Assembly: GCA_036346405.1 (NCBI GenBank)
Contig: CM070554.1
Span: forward strand, 41,220,204 to 41,284,203
Origin: Phyllostachys edulis
Lineage: Eukaryota > Streptophyta > Magnoliopsida > Poales > Poaceae
Reading direction: 5' to 3'
DNA length: 64,000 nucleotides
Position 1 is the stretch's first letter; each line of letters begins with the position of its first letter. Of the stretch, positions 11,010 through 23,051 are shown in pieces. Position numbers and translations under genes: made by a program. The notes below the pieces were generated by a model. That model was not told the origin of the DNA, did not search any database, and saw only the letters and a program-made list of their open reading frames with translations.

Positions 11010-12442
11010 TCACACCTTTAACCATTCGTTGAACCGACGATTATGCTCTCTCGTGATCCAAACCTCTGACCGGTCTGGATTCTGTTGGTGTACCATGTCT
11101 TTGTGCTCGTCGATGTATAGGGACACTTGGGTTATGTGTTGCAAGACCATGAAATGGGCTTGACTGTACGTATCCAGATCGGGAGTGATTGATTTCCTTC
11201 CGATGGTCCCAATACCATCTAGTCTCCCCTCATGACGAGATAGAGGCACACCTATCGGTTCCACTTGAGCCATGTAGTCGACGTAGAACTCAATGACCTC
11301 TTCGGTTGCATAACCTTCGATGATGCTGCCCTCCGGTCGAGATCGATTCCGTACGTAGAACTTGAGAATTCCCATGTACCTCTCGAACGGGTACATATGA
11401 CGTAGGAACAGAGGGCCGCATATATTTATCTCTTTCACAAGGTGAACAATGAGATGGACCATGATATTGAAAAATAACGGAGGAAAATACATCTCAAGAT
11501 GACATAGAGTCGTCACCACCTCAGCCTGTAGAGCATCTAGTCCTTGGGGATCGATGACCTTCTGAGCAATTGAGTTAAAGAAGTAACACAGACTCAAGAT
11601 TGCCACTCGGACCTTGTTTGACAAGATACTCCTAATTGCAACAGGAAGCATTTGTGTCATCAGCACATGATAATCATGAGACTTCATACCAATTAATTTC
11701 AAATCTTCCATAAAACAAGTTTCTTAATGTTAGTGGAGTAACCAGACGGGACTTTCACACCATACAAGCTCTGGCACAGTTCATTTCTCTCGGCCTCGCA
11801 CGAGTGTAGCAAAATTTGGGGAAATGCGTTTGTCCTTTATCGGTCTCTTTCGGTGCTAACTCGGTCCTTATGTTCATACCAACCAAGTCATGCTGTGCGT
11901 TAACACCATCCTTTGTTTTGCCACTAATGTTCAGTAAGAGACCAATCAAGCTATCACACACATTCTTCTCCACGTGCATGACGTCGATGCAGTGGTGAAC
12001 TTCTAAGTGCTCCCAATAAGGCAAGTCCCAAAAAATTGACCACTTCTTTTAAATATTCTTTTGACGGGTTTTTACTTTACATCCCTTCCCAAGCACAACA
12101 TCGATATCCTTAACCATATCATAGACCTCTTTCCCTCTAAAATCCCTTGGAGCTGAACCGTCCTCCTTATTTCCGTCGAATTGTTTCTTCATCTTGCGGT
12201 ATGGGTGACTCCTGGGAAGGAACCTACGGTGACGCATATACACAGTTTTGCACGAGTTGTTCATCTCCGTAGCATCTAAGCAATGTAGACAGGCTTTGGC
12301 TCCTTTTGCACTGAAGCCCGACAGGTTACCAAGGGCAGGAAAATCATTGATGGTGCAGAACAACATGGCGCGTAAAGTGAAGTTCTCTCGTTTGTACACA
12401 TCCCATACCTGTACCCCTTCGCTCCACAGTGATGTGGTTGGT
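11010..12442 (-). pseudogene. CACTA transposase TNP2, catalytic middle and DUF4218 region
   Basis: From 12430 leftwards the minus strand reads SLWSEGVQVWDVYKRENF, TLRAMLFCTINDFPALGNLSG, a Cys/His cluster (ACLHCLDA), GHRRFLP-like RHRRFLPRSHPYR, then WEHLEVHHCIDVMHVEKNVC, the most conserved TNP2 motif. The block at 11711-11010 matches DUF4218: LEMYFPPLFFNIMVHLIVHL, EINICGPLFLRHMYPFERYM, YVRNRSRPEGSIIEGY. TNP2 binds the terminal repeats and cuts and joins the element. Frame changes near 12040 and 11740 mark decay. The protein's first 280 residues are at 21338-22173, separated by the inserted element B. About 80 residues of the usual family length are missing at the junction. Confidence 0.88.
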
Positions 12443-12839
12443 CATGTTGCTGAAGACGGGTCTATTGCAACTCATAACAACTATTGCTATATGAAAGAAA
12501 ATGTGTTGCAAGCTAGCAACATTTATTTCAATTAGCAGCAACACAGCTATTTATAACACAGATAACATTTACTGGCAACACATATTCTTTTAGTAGCAGC
12601 ACATTTTGTATCAATGGCAAAACATGTATTTATATGACCCAGCAAACATTTCATAACAAATATATTTTGTATTTTAGGAGCACATATTCACATCTTCCAA
12701 TAGTATTGCACACTTCATTCATTAATCTGAAAATAAAATAAGGTGACTATACATTGCATGAATAAATTATCACAAGATGTTTGTATACATCATCTTTGCA
12801 CACTACTCTTAAGTATACATGAAAAAAAACACAACCTAT

Positions 12840-15090
12840 ACAAAATTCTATGGTTTAGAGCTCTTGAAATCCATCTTTCTATGGTTCACCAGGCTTGTCG
12901 TGGTTCCTGAATATCATCCTAAGGATGAAACAGACGAATCCCCTGAAATGAGAAAAAAATGAACTGAACCCAACTCGTACGGAATTTAACCAACAGAGGA
13001 AAAGTAATTTGCTATTTAATGGCTAGCGTTGCATATAAAGATAATTTGCACAAATCATTATACTTTATATTATTATAACTTCACTTTACAAGGTACAAAA
13101 CTATGGACTACTTTTGGTACAGAACATCATCAAACAAAGTGGAATGCATCCTCAAGGACATGGTTTCACAACTAAAGTAAATATTCGATATGCCGTGTTG
13201 ACCAAGTAGAACAAGTTAGTCTGACTCTATGAACAAGAAAAAATGGAAAAAGATTGCAAGGGCAATATGTATAGACTTGGCCACAATATGCATTTCTGAC
13301 AATTTCTTGAATGAAAAAATTACCTTGGTGGCACTGGAAATTGCATGCTTAGTTCTCCTCTTGATGCTTCATCAGAATCGTTAGCATCTAAAGATTCTAA
13401 ACAGAATAGATTACAGCCTCTGAACTCTGCAAATAATAAGTCATGTATGTTGTCCTGAGAGACTAACTAACTGAGTGACGAGACACCAAAACAAATCACT
13501 TACAAATGCATCGACAAACACGTTGCATGTCATTCAGTTTTGAAAAAAAAAAGCTGAACAATTGTCATTTTGTAGCTCCAAAAAAATTGGCTATACTAGA
13601 ACTATAAGCACTAAATACAACTCAATTAGACAGAGAATGTGTCATTTTGGTGATGTAAATATAGTCATACACAAATATTACTTTAACACTCTATGTCGCC
13701 ACAAATTTTCATGTCTAATTAATAATCATGGCATAATCTCTGCACAGAGCTAAAATGGAGACATGTAGAAGCAAATGACTTAAAAATGTACGATGCAATT
13801 TGTACAACTCAAAGCTATTGACCACAGCACAGCAACTTACCTAAATTCAACATGTATGCTTGATATATATGTAGGAGTGGGGGGTCTCCCTACCAGTTGC
13901 ATGACCCACCATAAGCTGGTCTTTGCAGCATGAAACATGTTAAACAGAATAGACCATTGCATCAAAAAGTTTGAATTGCCAGGCCTTAGGTGTTATTTGC
14001 GTCACACTTGGATGAACCAAAGTCCTCATAAAATCAAAATTTTCTTGACATGTGTTTGGAAATAGGAATCAATGCCCTACAGAAAACATGAACTTGTATG
14101 AGTGGCATATACCAAAAATGTTGATTTCATTTGAGTAATACAACACGTATTGCTTTTTTTTGGCATATTTGAATTACCAAAAGATAAAGCCCAAAATAGC
14201 ATTTCACACATTCTAGCAAGTTCAAGACTAATAGAAAAAAATACTCATCACCTACTAATTCTCAAACTAGATCCATCAGCTATCATCAGATTTAAACAAA
14301 CCAAAAATTGTCATTACCCCCTGTAGACCTAAACTTTCCTGCATCCCGACCACGAACAACAAAAAAGAAAAATCTCACTAACGAAAGGACCTAGCAAACA
14401 AAATGAGAGAGCCTAAGGCACGTGATGTATGAGCTCACCTCGTGCTGCTATTTACATTCATCGTTAGTGTGCTTCCTAGAGGCTAGAGAAGAGACACAGT
14501 GAGGGACCGCGGGAGCTGGAGTAGGGGTCACCAAAGACCAAATAGAGCCCATGTCTCTATCTCTTCAAGGTCACTCCACACCAGGTCACAGAAAGGCCCT
14601 TCATGGGGAATTTCACAATTGCAATCAATTATCCGTATCTGGACACAACAAAGATATTGTAAAATTATTCATGAGACTACAAAATTGGCTCTACAGTTAA
14701 GGAGTATCTAGTATAATCACCTAAATGCTCCAACTTCACTAAGGTGGCTAACAATTGAAGATACAACCCTTCTAAAAGCATTTCATATGAACTCCCATGC
14801 TCTGAATCGCTGACTACTGCATACTAAATTACTGGCTAGGCAGTCATCTGGAAGTTTCTAAAGGAATCATACAAAAGATATCCATTTATTTGGTTATGGC
14901 AAGGAAACAAAGTTGCCATTGCATCAACAGTTACTTTCTAAAATGCTCATGACTTCATGACATCAGCTTAGACAACATCGTACCCAAGCAAACATTCAGT
15001 GCAATACCTCGCTTTTAGAAGCAAAAGAATGGTAAAGACCTCAAGACTGTTGAACCGGCGCTCAACAAAGTCACCCTGCAAGTCAATCCA
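12840..15090 (-). other. Possible captured exons, unidentified
   Basis: Three minus-strand stretches look like exons with plausible splice sites: 13420-13325 (ESLDANDSDEASRGELSMQF, then GTAATT donor), 12960-12850 (acceptor TTTCAG, then GDSSVSSLG, one stop, ending at TAG), and 15080-15000 (acceptor TTGCAG, then GDFVERRFNSLEVFTILLL). I do not recognise the source gene or genes. They lie downstream of the NOL10-like exons on the same strand and could be part of one chimeric transcript. The rest of the interval has no visible coding signal. Confidence 0.3.
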
Positions 15091-15183
15091 AACTCAGTCC
15101 AGTAATCAAGATCACCACCAAATTTCATATCACAATAAAAACAAAGTCAACACTTTTCAGAGAAGGAAAAGAAAGAACTCACT

Positions 15184-15812
15184 GTATTAGGATCCCAAAC
15201 TCTCACTATATGCTTATCAGCAGTGATTAGTTTAGGTTCGGTAGAATTAAGTGTCTGGTGCCACTTGATATTTAATATTGAGCTACCATACCTGCAATAC
15301 ATCATAACAACGATTACATGCTAAGTGAAAAGTACAATATCTAACAAAGAACATTCAGCTATTGATTACAATTTAGGTTTAGTTGAGCTTGATCCCCCTC
15401 CATTTACTATTAATTCTAATATGGAGTTGCAAGACTCCAATAAACGCATAATATATAGTTTAAAAGACATAGAATGGGTGTAGCAAACTAGCAATTCCAT
15501 TCATCTAATTGAAATGAACTAGCATGGGGTGCTGTATGGATGAAATAACATGATATTAAAAAGACGAAGTCCCATTTGGAATTGAGGATCCCATAGGAAA
15601 TCCCACATCAAGTGACAGTGGATGTTGCCTTTCCATCAAAATTCCTATAGAATTCTCATGTTCTTGAAGGGACCTAAAGAAGATGGTTTAATGGTTGAGA
15701 TTTATTATAAATAACAAGTGAAACCCCATTTTCTTTAAGAAAAGATACAGATCTTACATGTGATCCTTAAATCGCAGAGGAGAAGGCATGCGTAAATCAT
15801 ATATGGATATCT
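15184..15812 (-). pseudogene. Captured NOL10-like (nucleolar WD40 protein) exons
   Basis: Two exons read on the minus strand. The first (15812-15758, acceptor CTACAG, donor GTAAG) gives ISIYDLRMPSPLRFKDHM. The second (15292-15184, acceptor TTGCAG, donor GTGAGT) gives IKWHQTLNSTEPKLITAD then KHIVRVWDPNT. Together they match one WD40 blade of NOL10/Enp2, a nucleolar protein of 40S ribosome biogenesis. Introns have been kept, so the capture was at DNA level. Only about 55 residues of a protein of about 700 are present, so the fragment itself cannot do the parental job. Confidence 0.82.
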
Positions 15813-16135
15813 GTAGAAAATCCCAAAACAATTGAAGTGAACTGAATAAGCTAATAAAAGAAAACAAATGGATACCATATTTTTTAGAAATTGGATTGTT
15901 CATGAAGATACTCCCCATTTACCCATGCATCACCCATGAATCGGCCGGATAGGGTTTAGAGCTAGAGATAGCAAAAGGCCAAACCTGGAAGGCTTGGTGG
16001 TCGATCGGAGTTGTAGCGGTGACGAGCGCCATGCCATATCATGTCTGGCGGCGGTTACCAGCGTTGAAGATTGGACGAGGGTCTACCCAGATCCAGATCC
16101 ACCAGAACGGAATGGAGGAAGTGAGCACAGGGAGG

Positions 16136-16966
16136 TCATACTCTTGTGGTATCCATTTCTTCAGTTAAAAATGGTAAAAGAAATGCAACTTTATCAAGAA
16201 ACAACAGGAAATTAAAGAACAAGAAATGGTAGCAGCTTGCGCCTTGAGACTTCACCGGCTTTAGATGGGAGAGGGAGATGCGGTAGTGACTAGGGGCATC
16301 ATAGCGGGAGTGGCAGCGGATGTCGGGGGGCTCCCGCTCTTGCGACGTCGGTGAGGGGCGTCGTTGGAAGGTGATTGGAAAGTAGGAAGGGAGGATAGGA
16401 GATATGGCTGGTGGCGTTGGATGGAGGCATCCTGGATGGCAGAGGGGAGGCGGAGGGGAGCAGCCAGCGGGAGGACGGTTCGGCGAGGGGCGGCAGTGAT
16501 GTCGTCTGGAGGGAGGAGAAAGGGCGGCGAGTGAAGGGGAGGCAAGTAGAGCTGGCGGTGGGGGGAGGCAGAGGAGACCGAGCGGTGGGCAAAGGGGGCA
16601 GGTGGAGGTAGGTAGATTGGAGGCGGGGGGAGGCGGTGGCGACCGAGCAGTGAGCGAAGGGGGCGGGGGGAGGCGGAGTCTATCGGGCGGTGGGCGGAGG
16701 GGGAGACGAGCGGGCGGAAGCGGAAGCAGAGGCGGAGGGGGAGGGGAGCAGCTGATGGGAGTGTAGATGCCGATGTCAGGAGGATGACAGACTGGGAAGG
16801 AAATCCTCTGGGGGAGGCCCTCCATAAGGCCCCTCTCCCGGGGCGCTCGATCAGGGGTTGAAATGAAAGTGGGATTGGTATCCTCTAATTGGAATATCAT
16901 GATGAACAGTGCCATGACATTCGTTACATCTAAGCCATCGGATCTAGAAAGAACGGCCCAGATCAA
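16136..16966 (-). other. GC-rich block in element B, possible captured 5' exon or promoter region
   Basis: An 830-base stretch of high GC with a long open frame on the minus strand, rich in Pro, Ser and Arg. Composition alone explains the open frame, and I see no conserved domain. Its place upstream of the NOL10-like exons on the same strand fits a transcript leader or first exon. Confidence 0.3.
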
Positions 16967-17191
16967 GAGCTACAGAGAAGATATAGTACTCCGGAACAGT
17001 ACCAATGGTACATCATTTTCACTACAGTAATTGCTACAGTGTCTGGGAACAGCGCGCCTCGACCTCGGCCTCTCGTTTTCGATCTGATGGTCTGTACGCA
17101 ATGTCATGGTACTGTTCACCCATGATATTGTTGTGTAATGTTAGAGGATGCGTTTCCAAAATGAAGGGGTGCATGAAGGGGCTTCCCCTCA

Positions 17192-20100
17192 TGTAGGGAC
17201 CCCGAATCTCCGGATCCAGGACCCTCTGTGTATAACTGCACTATTCCCTGGATCAGTAGCTCAGCGGAAACCAAACATCCGGTGGAGGTCACCCAATATA
17301 CCCACAGGCAATCGAGTGAAGCACGCGACCTAATTTGCATAGTCTTCAAAGTATTCTTCTCCATAGAGCTCTGAGTTCACTGGTTCACCCTCCTCTGCTG
17401 ATTTAAACAGAGGGTGCAAAGCCGTGAGTACTTCGAATGTACTCAGCAAGTCGCAGGAAAATGTATGCAAATAGTATTCATGCAAGGCTTGACAAGGATA
17501 GCTTTGTGGCTATTTTGCAGAAAGCAATATTTGACATTAAATACAGTAAGTAGATTGCAAAGAACAATTTTAAAAGATTAATACATAAGTAATCAATTTC
17601 TTTGAAACAACTAGTGAACACCCTGTTCACTTCCCAACCAACAACCACAACCAAAACTAGATCCGAACAACCCATTCCAACATTTTCGATAAAAGATCTA
17701 CCCCTTGCGTGAAATCACCAGGCATGTCCATAACCGGGGACACGGCTATTCGAATAGTTTTACACTCTGCAGAGGTTGTACAGCTTGACCCACAAGACAC
17801 GAATTCTCTAGTTTGTTCAGCATAATTCTATGCCACCGCTCACTACCTTAGGTAAGCAGTCTAGAGCACGTGACAAGGCTTTTACAAAGTTCTGTTTTGA
17901 CTTAGTTCTGTTCGCTAAGGTTTCGCCTCTATCTGGCCCCCTCTTGCGCCGTTCCCGACCAAAGCAGAACCGAACCAAAACATTGCTAATTAGTCAGCCA
18001 AGTCTATCCCAGTCTAGACATGTGGTTGTACGGTTAAGGCCCAGATCAATGGTTCAAGGTTAAGTCCTTAGTTGGTTGCTGAGACGAGACGTTTCCGCAT
18101 TCCAAATGTTCTTACGCACCCACCTTTTCCACCACCCACTCGTCCGAGCATAAATCATTTTCGTTCAACCTTACCAAATCACAACATCTTTTATCAAAAG
18201 TGGATTTGCCACGGTTCCATAATTCCTTTAGTCAAATTCATCTTTGTTGGGTTCAACCCAGCCAGAGGACCACCCCAGTCCTGGCACCACAAATTTATTT
18301 AAGGTGACAACAAATGTCGTGGTCTCACACAGGACCACACTTCATTTTAATCAACAACAACGGCGCTACTACACAAGCCCGCATCTGCGTCTTGTTGAGG
18401 GTAAACCAATATTGAACGATTCATGGCGAGACCGACGTCTACCAAAGCATGGCTAAGCAAACACGATACCCACGTTGGTAGCACAATAATCTCCAACTAG
18501 TAATTAACCATCCTATGGTGTCCAAGGAATTATGTCATTCAAGGATACATGTCATTCACAAATTATCAAGGAGGCATAATGGCAATTAGGTAATTAACTA
18601 ATTCCCGAAACCGTTTATTATAAAATTAGCAATGCATGTTTATATCAAACAATATACTTTTATAAAGATGTGTTCAATATGATGAAAGGTCTACGACTTG
18701 CCTTTGTTGAAGAGTAGAGGTGCTTGATTAAATCGGTCTGCGAAATCTTAAAGCAGCAGGAATCTATCGTCTTGAAACAAGCTAAATAAATAAAACAACT
18801 CCAAATAAAATTCAAATAATACTAAATAATACTAATAGGAAGACAAGGGATTTAGATGAATTTAGAAATTTGAATCACTCGAATCGGAGTTCGAATGAAG
18901 AAGTTATGGCCAAAGGAAGTTGGAAAAACACATGAAATGATGAATTTGGAGATTTCCTGATTTTTCCGAATTAATTTTCTAAAGAAAAATCAGAGAAATT
19001 CCACTCGTATTGTTGGATAGCGGCGTCGACAAAAGGGGTGGCGTGGTCACGACCGTGCTTGACATGGCGCCACGTGGCGCTGCCACGTCGGACCCAGCGG
19101 CGACAACAGCCCATTGGCTCGCCGTGACAATGAAGCGGTGCCGGCAGTGAGGCCACTAGCGGCTAGAAATCGCTGGCGGTGGTGGACGGCGAGGACGAAG
19201 AGCGGCGCAGCGGTTGAGCGGCGGCGCTCGTGAACTCGGGGCGGGAGGTGTGTGCGGGAAGCCCTTGCGTTAGCGATCTTTGAGGTCGGTCGGAGGCCGG
19301 AGGGCTTGACAATGGCAGGGCGCTGGCGGAGTCGAAGGTGGCAGCGGTGAGGAGCTTCAATCGTGGCGAAAGGGAGCGGAGAGAGGAGGGGAGGAGAGGG
19401 GAAAGAGAGAGGAGGTCTTGGCGCGTCCGGTGCTCGCTTAAAGAGAGCTCGGGGAGGCCCGGAGGAGGAGGAGGAGGAGAGGTGTCGCCGGCCATTAATG
19501 GCGAGCGGCGGGTGGGTCCGGCTTGACCGCAGGGAAGGGGAATGGCAGCGCGACGGTAGCGGAGGAGGAGTCTGGGAAGCGGCGGAGGACGAGCGAGGAT
19601 AGGGCTAGGTCAAGGTGAGAAGCGGGCGCGGCTCGGCGAGATTTGGCGCAGGCGAAGGTGAGGGGCACTGGAGCAGGTGGGCGGGGAGCACGGGACGGGC
19701 GGTGCGAGGATGGGCGGAGCGAGGACGGGCGGCACGATGCGGCGAGAAAAGCGGCGAGGCCGACACAGAAGCGGTGTTGGCGGGAGGTTAAAGACGACCC
19801 GGAGGGCGTGCGGCTAACGGGGTGGCCCCACACGGCAGCGAGAGAGAGAGGAGAGAACGGGGAAGGGCGCAGGTGATGGCAGCCGTCCAATTTCGATCGG
19901 ACGGTGCCGATCAAAGTCTTCTTGACGAAGCAAGGAGAAGCGGGCATGGTAAAGCGAAATGGGCCGAAGAAAATTCTTCCCAAAGCCAAGGGGGGAATTT
20001 CCTAAGGTTTTTTATTTTAGAAAATACCAGAAAAGGAAAAGCATTTTTAGAAAATAGCTTAAGATGTCCAAAAATTCTAGGAAAATTCACAGAAGTCCCT

Positions 20101-20379
20101 TGAATTATTTAGAACTTAATAAAAATATTTTCAGCTTAACTATTGCTTTTAATTTTTGCAATTAATTATTTTTAACATAAGGCAAGAGGGAAAACCAACT
20201 TAAAATCCAACAAAACTCAACCAAACCAACTTTAATTAGTTCATGTTTTAATTAATTCAAATTAAACTTCTTTTAAAATTCTAAATTACAATTTAAGCTT
20301 TGGCGAATTAATAAAACCAAATGGTTAGTTTTTAAAGCTTTCGAAAATTTCAAAAACTCAGGAAATTTGGGATGTTACA
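17192..20379 (-). mobile_element. Solo gypsy LTR in reverse orientation
   Basis: Plus-strand ends are TGTAGGGACCCCG at 17192 and GGGATGTTACA at 20379, so on the minus strand it reads TGTAACATCCC...GGTCCCTACA. Target copies CCTCA lie at 17187-17191 and 20380-20384. Length 3188 bases. It is the same family as the plus-oriented solo LTR at 1884. A GC-rich part (19000-19900) includes the LTR leader region. There is no primer site or internal region, so it is a solo LTR. Confidence 0.9.
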
Positions 20380-20384
20380 CCTCA

Positions 20385-21130
20385 GGCCCTCCTTCACCAC
20401 ATTTATTTCTGGCAAACTAGAGGCGGAAGGGGAGTTGGGAGAGGGAACGAGAGAATGACAGAGAGAGTGGGGGACGTGGATGGCTTTTACAGGTGGTGGC
20501 ATTTGGTGTGTAGTTTACATCAGCTTTCAGGTAATGTCATAACTTTAACTCACTAAAATTTAGAAAAAATATCTCTCCTCTAGCTTTGGCTTGTACCAAA
20601 AGCACTTATGAAGCTAACCTATTTGGGTGGGCTTCTAGCTTTTCAGAAGCAGAAGATGGTTTTAAGCCCCTCCAAACAGGGACTATGTTTATTCGATATT
20701 GAACTTTGTTTGTCTTGTATTTCATTTTACAATTTTAACAAACAATTAATGATCTATTATTGATAATAAAAAGATAAATCAAAAATCACAAAATAAAAAG
20801 GGTGGTATATAAGCCAAACAATATGTTTATTTAATATTGAACTCTTGTTTGTGAGATGCTATATGTTCATCTTGAGCTAGTTTGCCTGTAATATTATAAA
20901 AAATCAATAGATCTTCTAATGTAATAACTTATAGTCACTGTACATTAGATGCAAGTGTCGTAGTGAGATTATCGACAACCACATTTTGATAGAATGCATG
21001 TTCCTTTCTAGTAAAAATAAATAAGTAGATTATTAGAATTAGAACAATGAAGTATCATGTCTTTCCTACTACTGTAATTACCAATTTATTTTTATTAGTA
21101 GTATAATATTAGGTGGTAAATTGGTCGTAA
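20385..21130. other. Non-coding part of element B
   Basis: Contains a purine-rich stretch and AT-rich DNA. I see no gene or clear terminal repeat here. The text near 20600-20690 (…CCCCTCCAAACAGGGAC) looks like the end of a Tourist- or hAT-like MITE, but I could not find its partner. Confidence 0.3.
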
Positions 21131-21337
21131 AATTTGTAGGTTGACTTAGCAACACGTCTATTAAGTGTTGTTAACGTACATTATAAAGTGTTGTAACATA
21201 CTAGGGCTTAGTATGTTTGGAGGTTTCTACACTTAGGTTGTAGCAACATGACAATATGTGTTGCAGTTCAGTTTTCCTGCAACACAAGCTATATGTGATG
21301 CAAAGTGTGTGTTATAATAGCCTAGTCCTGTTGTAGT

Positions 21338-22173
21338 GGCACCGAACTCTTCGAAGCTCCGATCGAAGTTTCTCCACTGGGCAGAATCAGTAGGGTGTCT
21401 TAGCTTTCCATCTTTCTTACGCTCCTCCGAGTGCCAACGCAATGCAGCAATCTTTCCTCCTTTGGGTTCGCAAATAAATGCTTCAAACATGGGATCACAG
21501 GCAAATACCACAACATCTTAGCAGGAGGTCCTTGCTTCACCTTAGCAGTATTCTGACACTTGTGTCGGGATGCTTTGCACACGGGACATACATGCATGTC
21601 TACATACTCTTTACGGTAGAGGATACAATCGTTCAGACATGTATGTATTCTTTCTACTTCCATTCCCATTGGACAAAGAACCTTCTTTGCTTGGTAGGTG
21701 GTGCTGGGCAAGACGTTTCCCTCTGGAAGGATGTCCGCTAGGAGACCTAACAACACCGTGAAACTCTTATCGGACCAACCATTGCTTGCCTTTAATTTCA
21801 GCAGTTCAATCACGGTTGACAACCTTGTGTATTCCGGTTTGTAGCTAGGGAACAAAGGTCTGACCGAGTCCTCCATTAAGCCCTTGAATTTACAAAACTC
21901 TCTCTCACTATAGTTATCTTCTGCATCGCATAGCATCTGATCCAGATTGTCATCGTGCGACCTATCCTCATCAAAAGCACAGTCCACATCCGGCATATCG
22001 TTGACTTCCTTGACGATGCCGTCATTATTAACTTTCGGTATAATATGCTCTTCACCGTGACTGGTCCAACATGTATACCCTTTTTTGAAACCCATTCGAA
22101 TCAAGTACGCTTCGATCTGCGCCGGGTTGTTAAACATCTTCAGATTACCGCAATCAATGCATGGACAATACAT
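21338..22173 (-). pseudogene. CACTA transposase TNP2, N-terminal part
   Basis: Starting with Met at 22173, the minus strand reads MYCPCIDCGNLKMF, then AYLIRMGFKKGYTCWTSHGE. This is the transposase-associated N-terminal domain of plant TNP2 proteins, with its Cys pair. It continues through ELLKLKASNGWSDKSFTVLL and VCPVCKASRHKCQN to LRWHSEERKKDGKLRHPTDS near 21390. A frame change is needed near 21480. Coding similarity stops at FDRSFEEFG, where the terminal repeat of element B begins. The rest of TNP2 is at 12442-10430. The start codon choice is supported by the domain beginning a few residues later. Confidence 0.88.
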
Positions 22174-22620
22174 AAATTTTATCCCCTTCTTTAATTAACA
22201 TATCCTGCTTGGCGGCTCTTCTAAAAGCAACCATGCCATTAATGAACTCTTGAGTCACACGGTTCACACCGTACATCCAGTTTTGGTCCATCTATGCTAC
22301 ACATGTAACAAATTAGTGTCAAATTAGATTAATAAACCGCAAGTACGTACTCTTCCTATTTACCAAACATACTTAAATTGATTAGCGATTAATTTATAGC
22401 AAACATAAAGGGTTATAGATTGTTACCCTCAGAGCTCACGACGTAAATACCAAATATCTCTCGAGAATCCTCTCCTTCTCCTTATCCTCCCTTCCTCCTC
22501 TCCTTCTCCTCCCTTCCTCCTTCCTTCCCTTCCTTCTCCTCTCTGTCGGCGGCGCAATGGGGGAGGACCTGGGTGGCGGCTCAAATGGGAATGGGCAGGG
22601 GGTCTGTCGGGTCCAGGTAT
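22174..22620. other. 5' non-coding region of CACTA A
   Basis: Region upstream of the TNP2 start, with a CT-rich tract near 22470-22540. It is likely to hold the promoter and leader of the transposase transcript, but I can point to no specific site. Confidence 0.35.
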
Positions 22621-22624
22621 TTAT

Positions 22625-22920
22625 AGTGCGATAATATCACAGACGGTTCTTATTACGAAGCATCTGTGATATACAAATATCACAGACGGTTTTTTAATAC
22701 AACCGTTTGTGATAGTTCACAAACAGTCGTCGTTAAGAACCATCTGTGATACCGAGATTATCATAGATGATTCTTTAATAGAACCGTCTGTGATATGTGC
22801 CTAAGAACCGTCTGTAATAGGCTGGCACTGCAAACGCCTAATCCCGACAGACCCAACACAGACAATTCCTTTTGAACCGTCTGTGATGAGGCGTCTACTA
22901 TTGCCTGTTTTGTAGTAGTG
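22625..22920. repeat. CACTA A subterminal repeats, 5' side
   Basis: Repeats of TCACAGACGGTT and its reverse complement, the same motif as at 5700-6065, ending in the terminal repeat GCCTGTTTTGTAGTAGTG. Confidence 0.88.
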
Positions 22921-23051
22921 TACTTCTTAGTTATTTTGTTGTATGGATATAATTTCATCGATGTTGCAACTATGTGAACTAGCTATTAATCATGGAACTA
23001 GTTCAGAATACACATAGGACTTAGATTCAGTGATCCGGGGTCCTGACACAC

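Larger units (their letters stand above)
12443..21338. mobile_element. CACTA-like element B inserted in TNP2, carrying host exons
   Basis: The right end is clear: reverse-complemented CACTACAACAGGACTAGGC at 21338, directly after TNP2 codons ...FEEFG. The left end near 12443 (plus strand ...GACGGGTCTATTGCAAC) matches the inner part of that terminal repeat but the outer bases are degenerate. Both sides carry subterminal GCAACAC/GTGTTGC motifs (about 12460-12640 and 21140-21310), different from those of element A. No own transposase is seen, so it is non-autonomous. It holds NOL10-like exons and a solo LTR (17192-20379). I find no matching 3-base target copies, and some TNP2 sequence is lost, so a deletion accompanied or followed insertion. 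Confidence 0.6.
5700..22920 (-). mobile_element. Large CACTA (En/Spm) transposon, element A
   Basis: Its ends are CACTAGTACATACAGCC at 5700 and, reverse-complemented, CACTACTACAAAACAGGC at 22920. Target copies TAC lie at 5697-5699 and 22921-22923. Both ends carry arrays of the subterminal motif TCACAGACGGTT and its reverse. The transposase genes read on the minus strand: TNP2-like from 22173 to about 10430, and TNPA/Ulp1-like from about 9070 to 6720. Its TNP2 gene is interrupted by a second CACTA-like element (about 12443-21338). Total span is 17.2 kb, about 8.3 kb without the nested insertion. The genes have stops and frameshifts, so it is not autonomous now. Confidence 0.9.
1884..23046 (+). 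mobile_element. Solo gypsy LTR (plus), split by a TRIM and a CACTA element
   Basis: It starts CGTAACATCCC (first base probably mutated from T) and resumes after the CACTA element at 22924, ending GGGGTCCTGA(CA) at 23046/23048. Five-base target copies CACAC lie at 1879-1883 and 23047-23051. Removing 1884-23051 rejoins the flanking protease frame as ...NHKVCVSFSV..., which fixes the boundaries. The LTR without its nested insertions is about 3.2 kb and matches the reverse-oriented solo LTR at 17192-20379 over most of its length, including the blocks near 4330-5580. No internal gypsy region accompanies it, so it is a solo LTR left by recombination. The exact 3' base is ambiguous in a CA run. Confidence 0.75.

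Noticed and set aside
16136..16966. 276-codon Pro-rich minus-strand protein
   Set aside because: Low-complexity text from GC-rich DNA without a recognisable domain. Kept only as a compositional block.
19495..19989. 164-codon minus-strand frame in a solo LTR
   Set aside because: GC-rich LTR leader; frame not shared with the related LTR at 1884.
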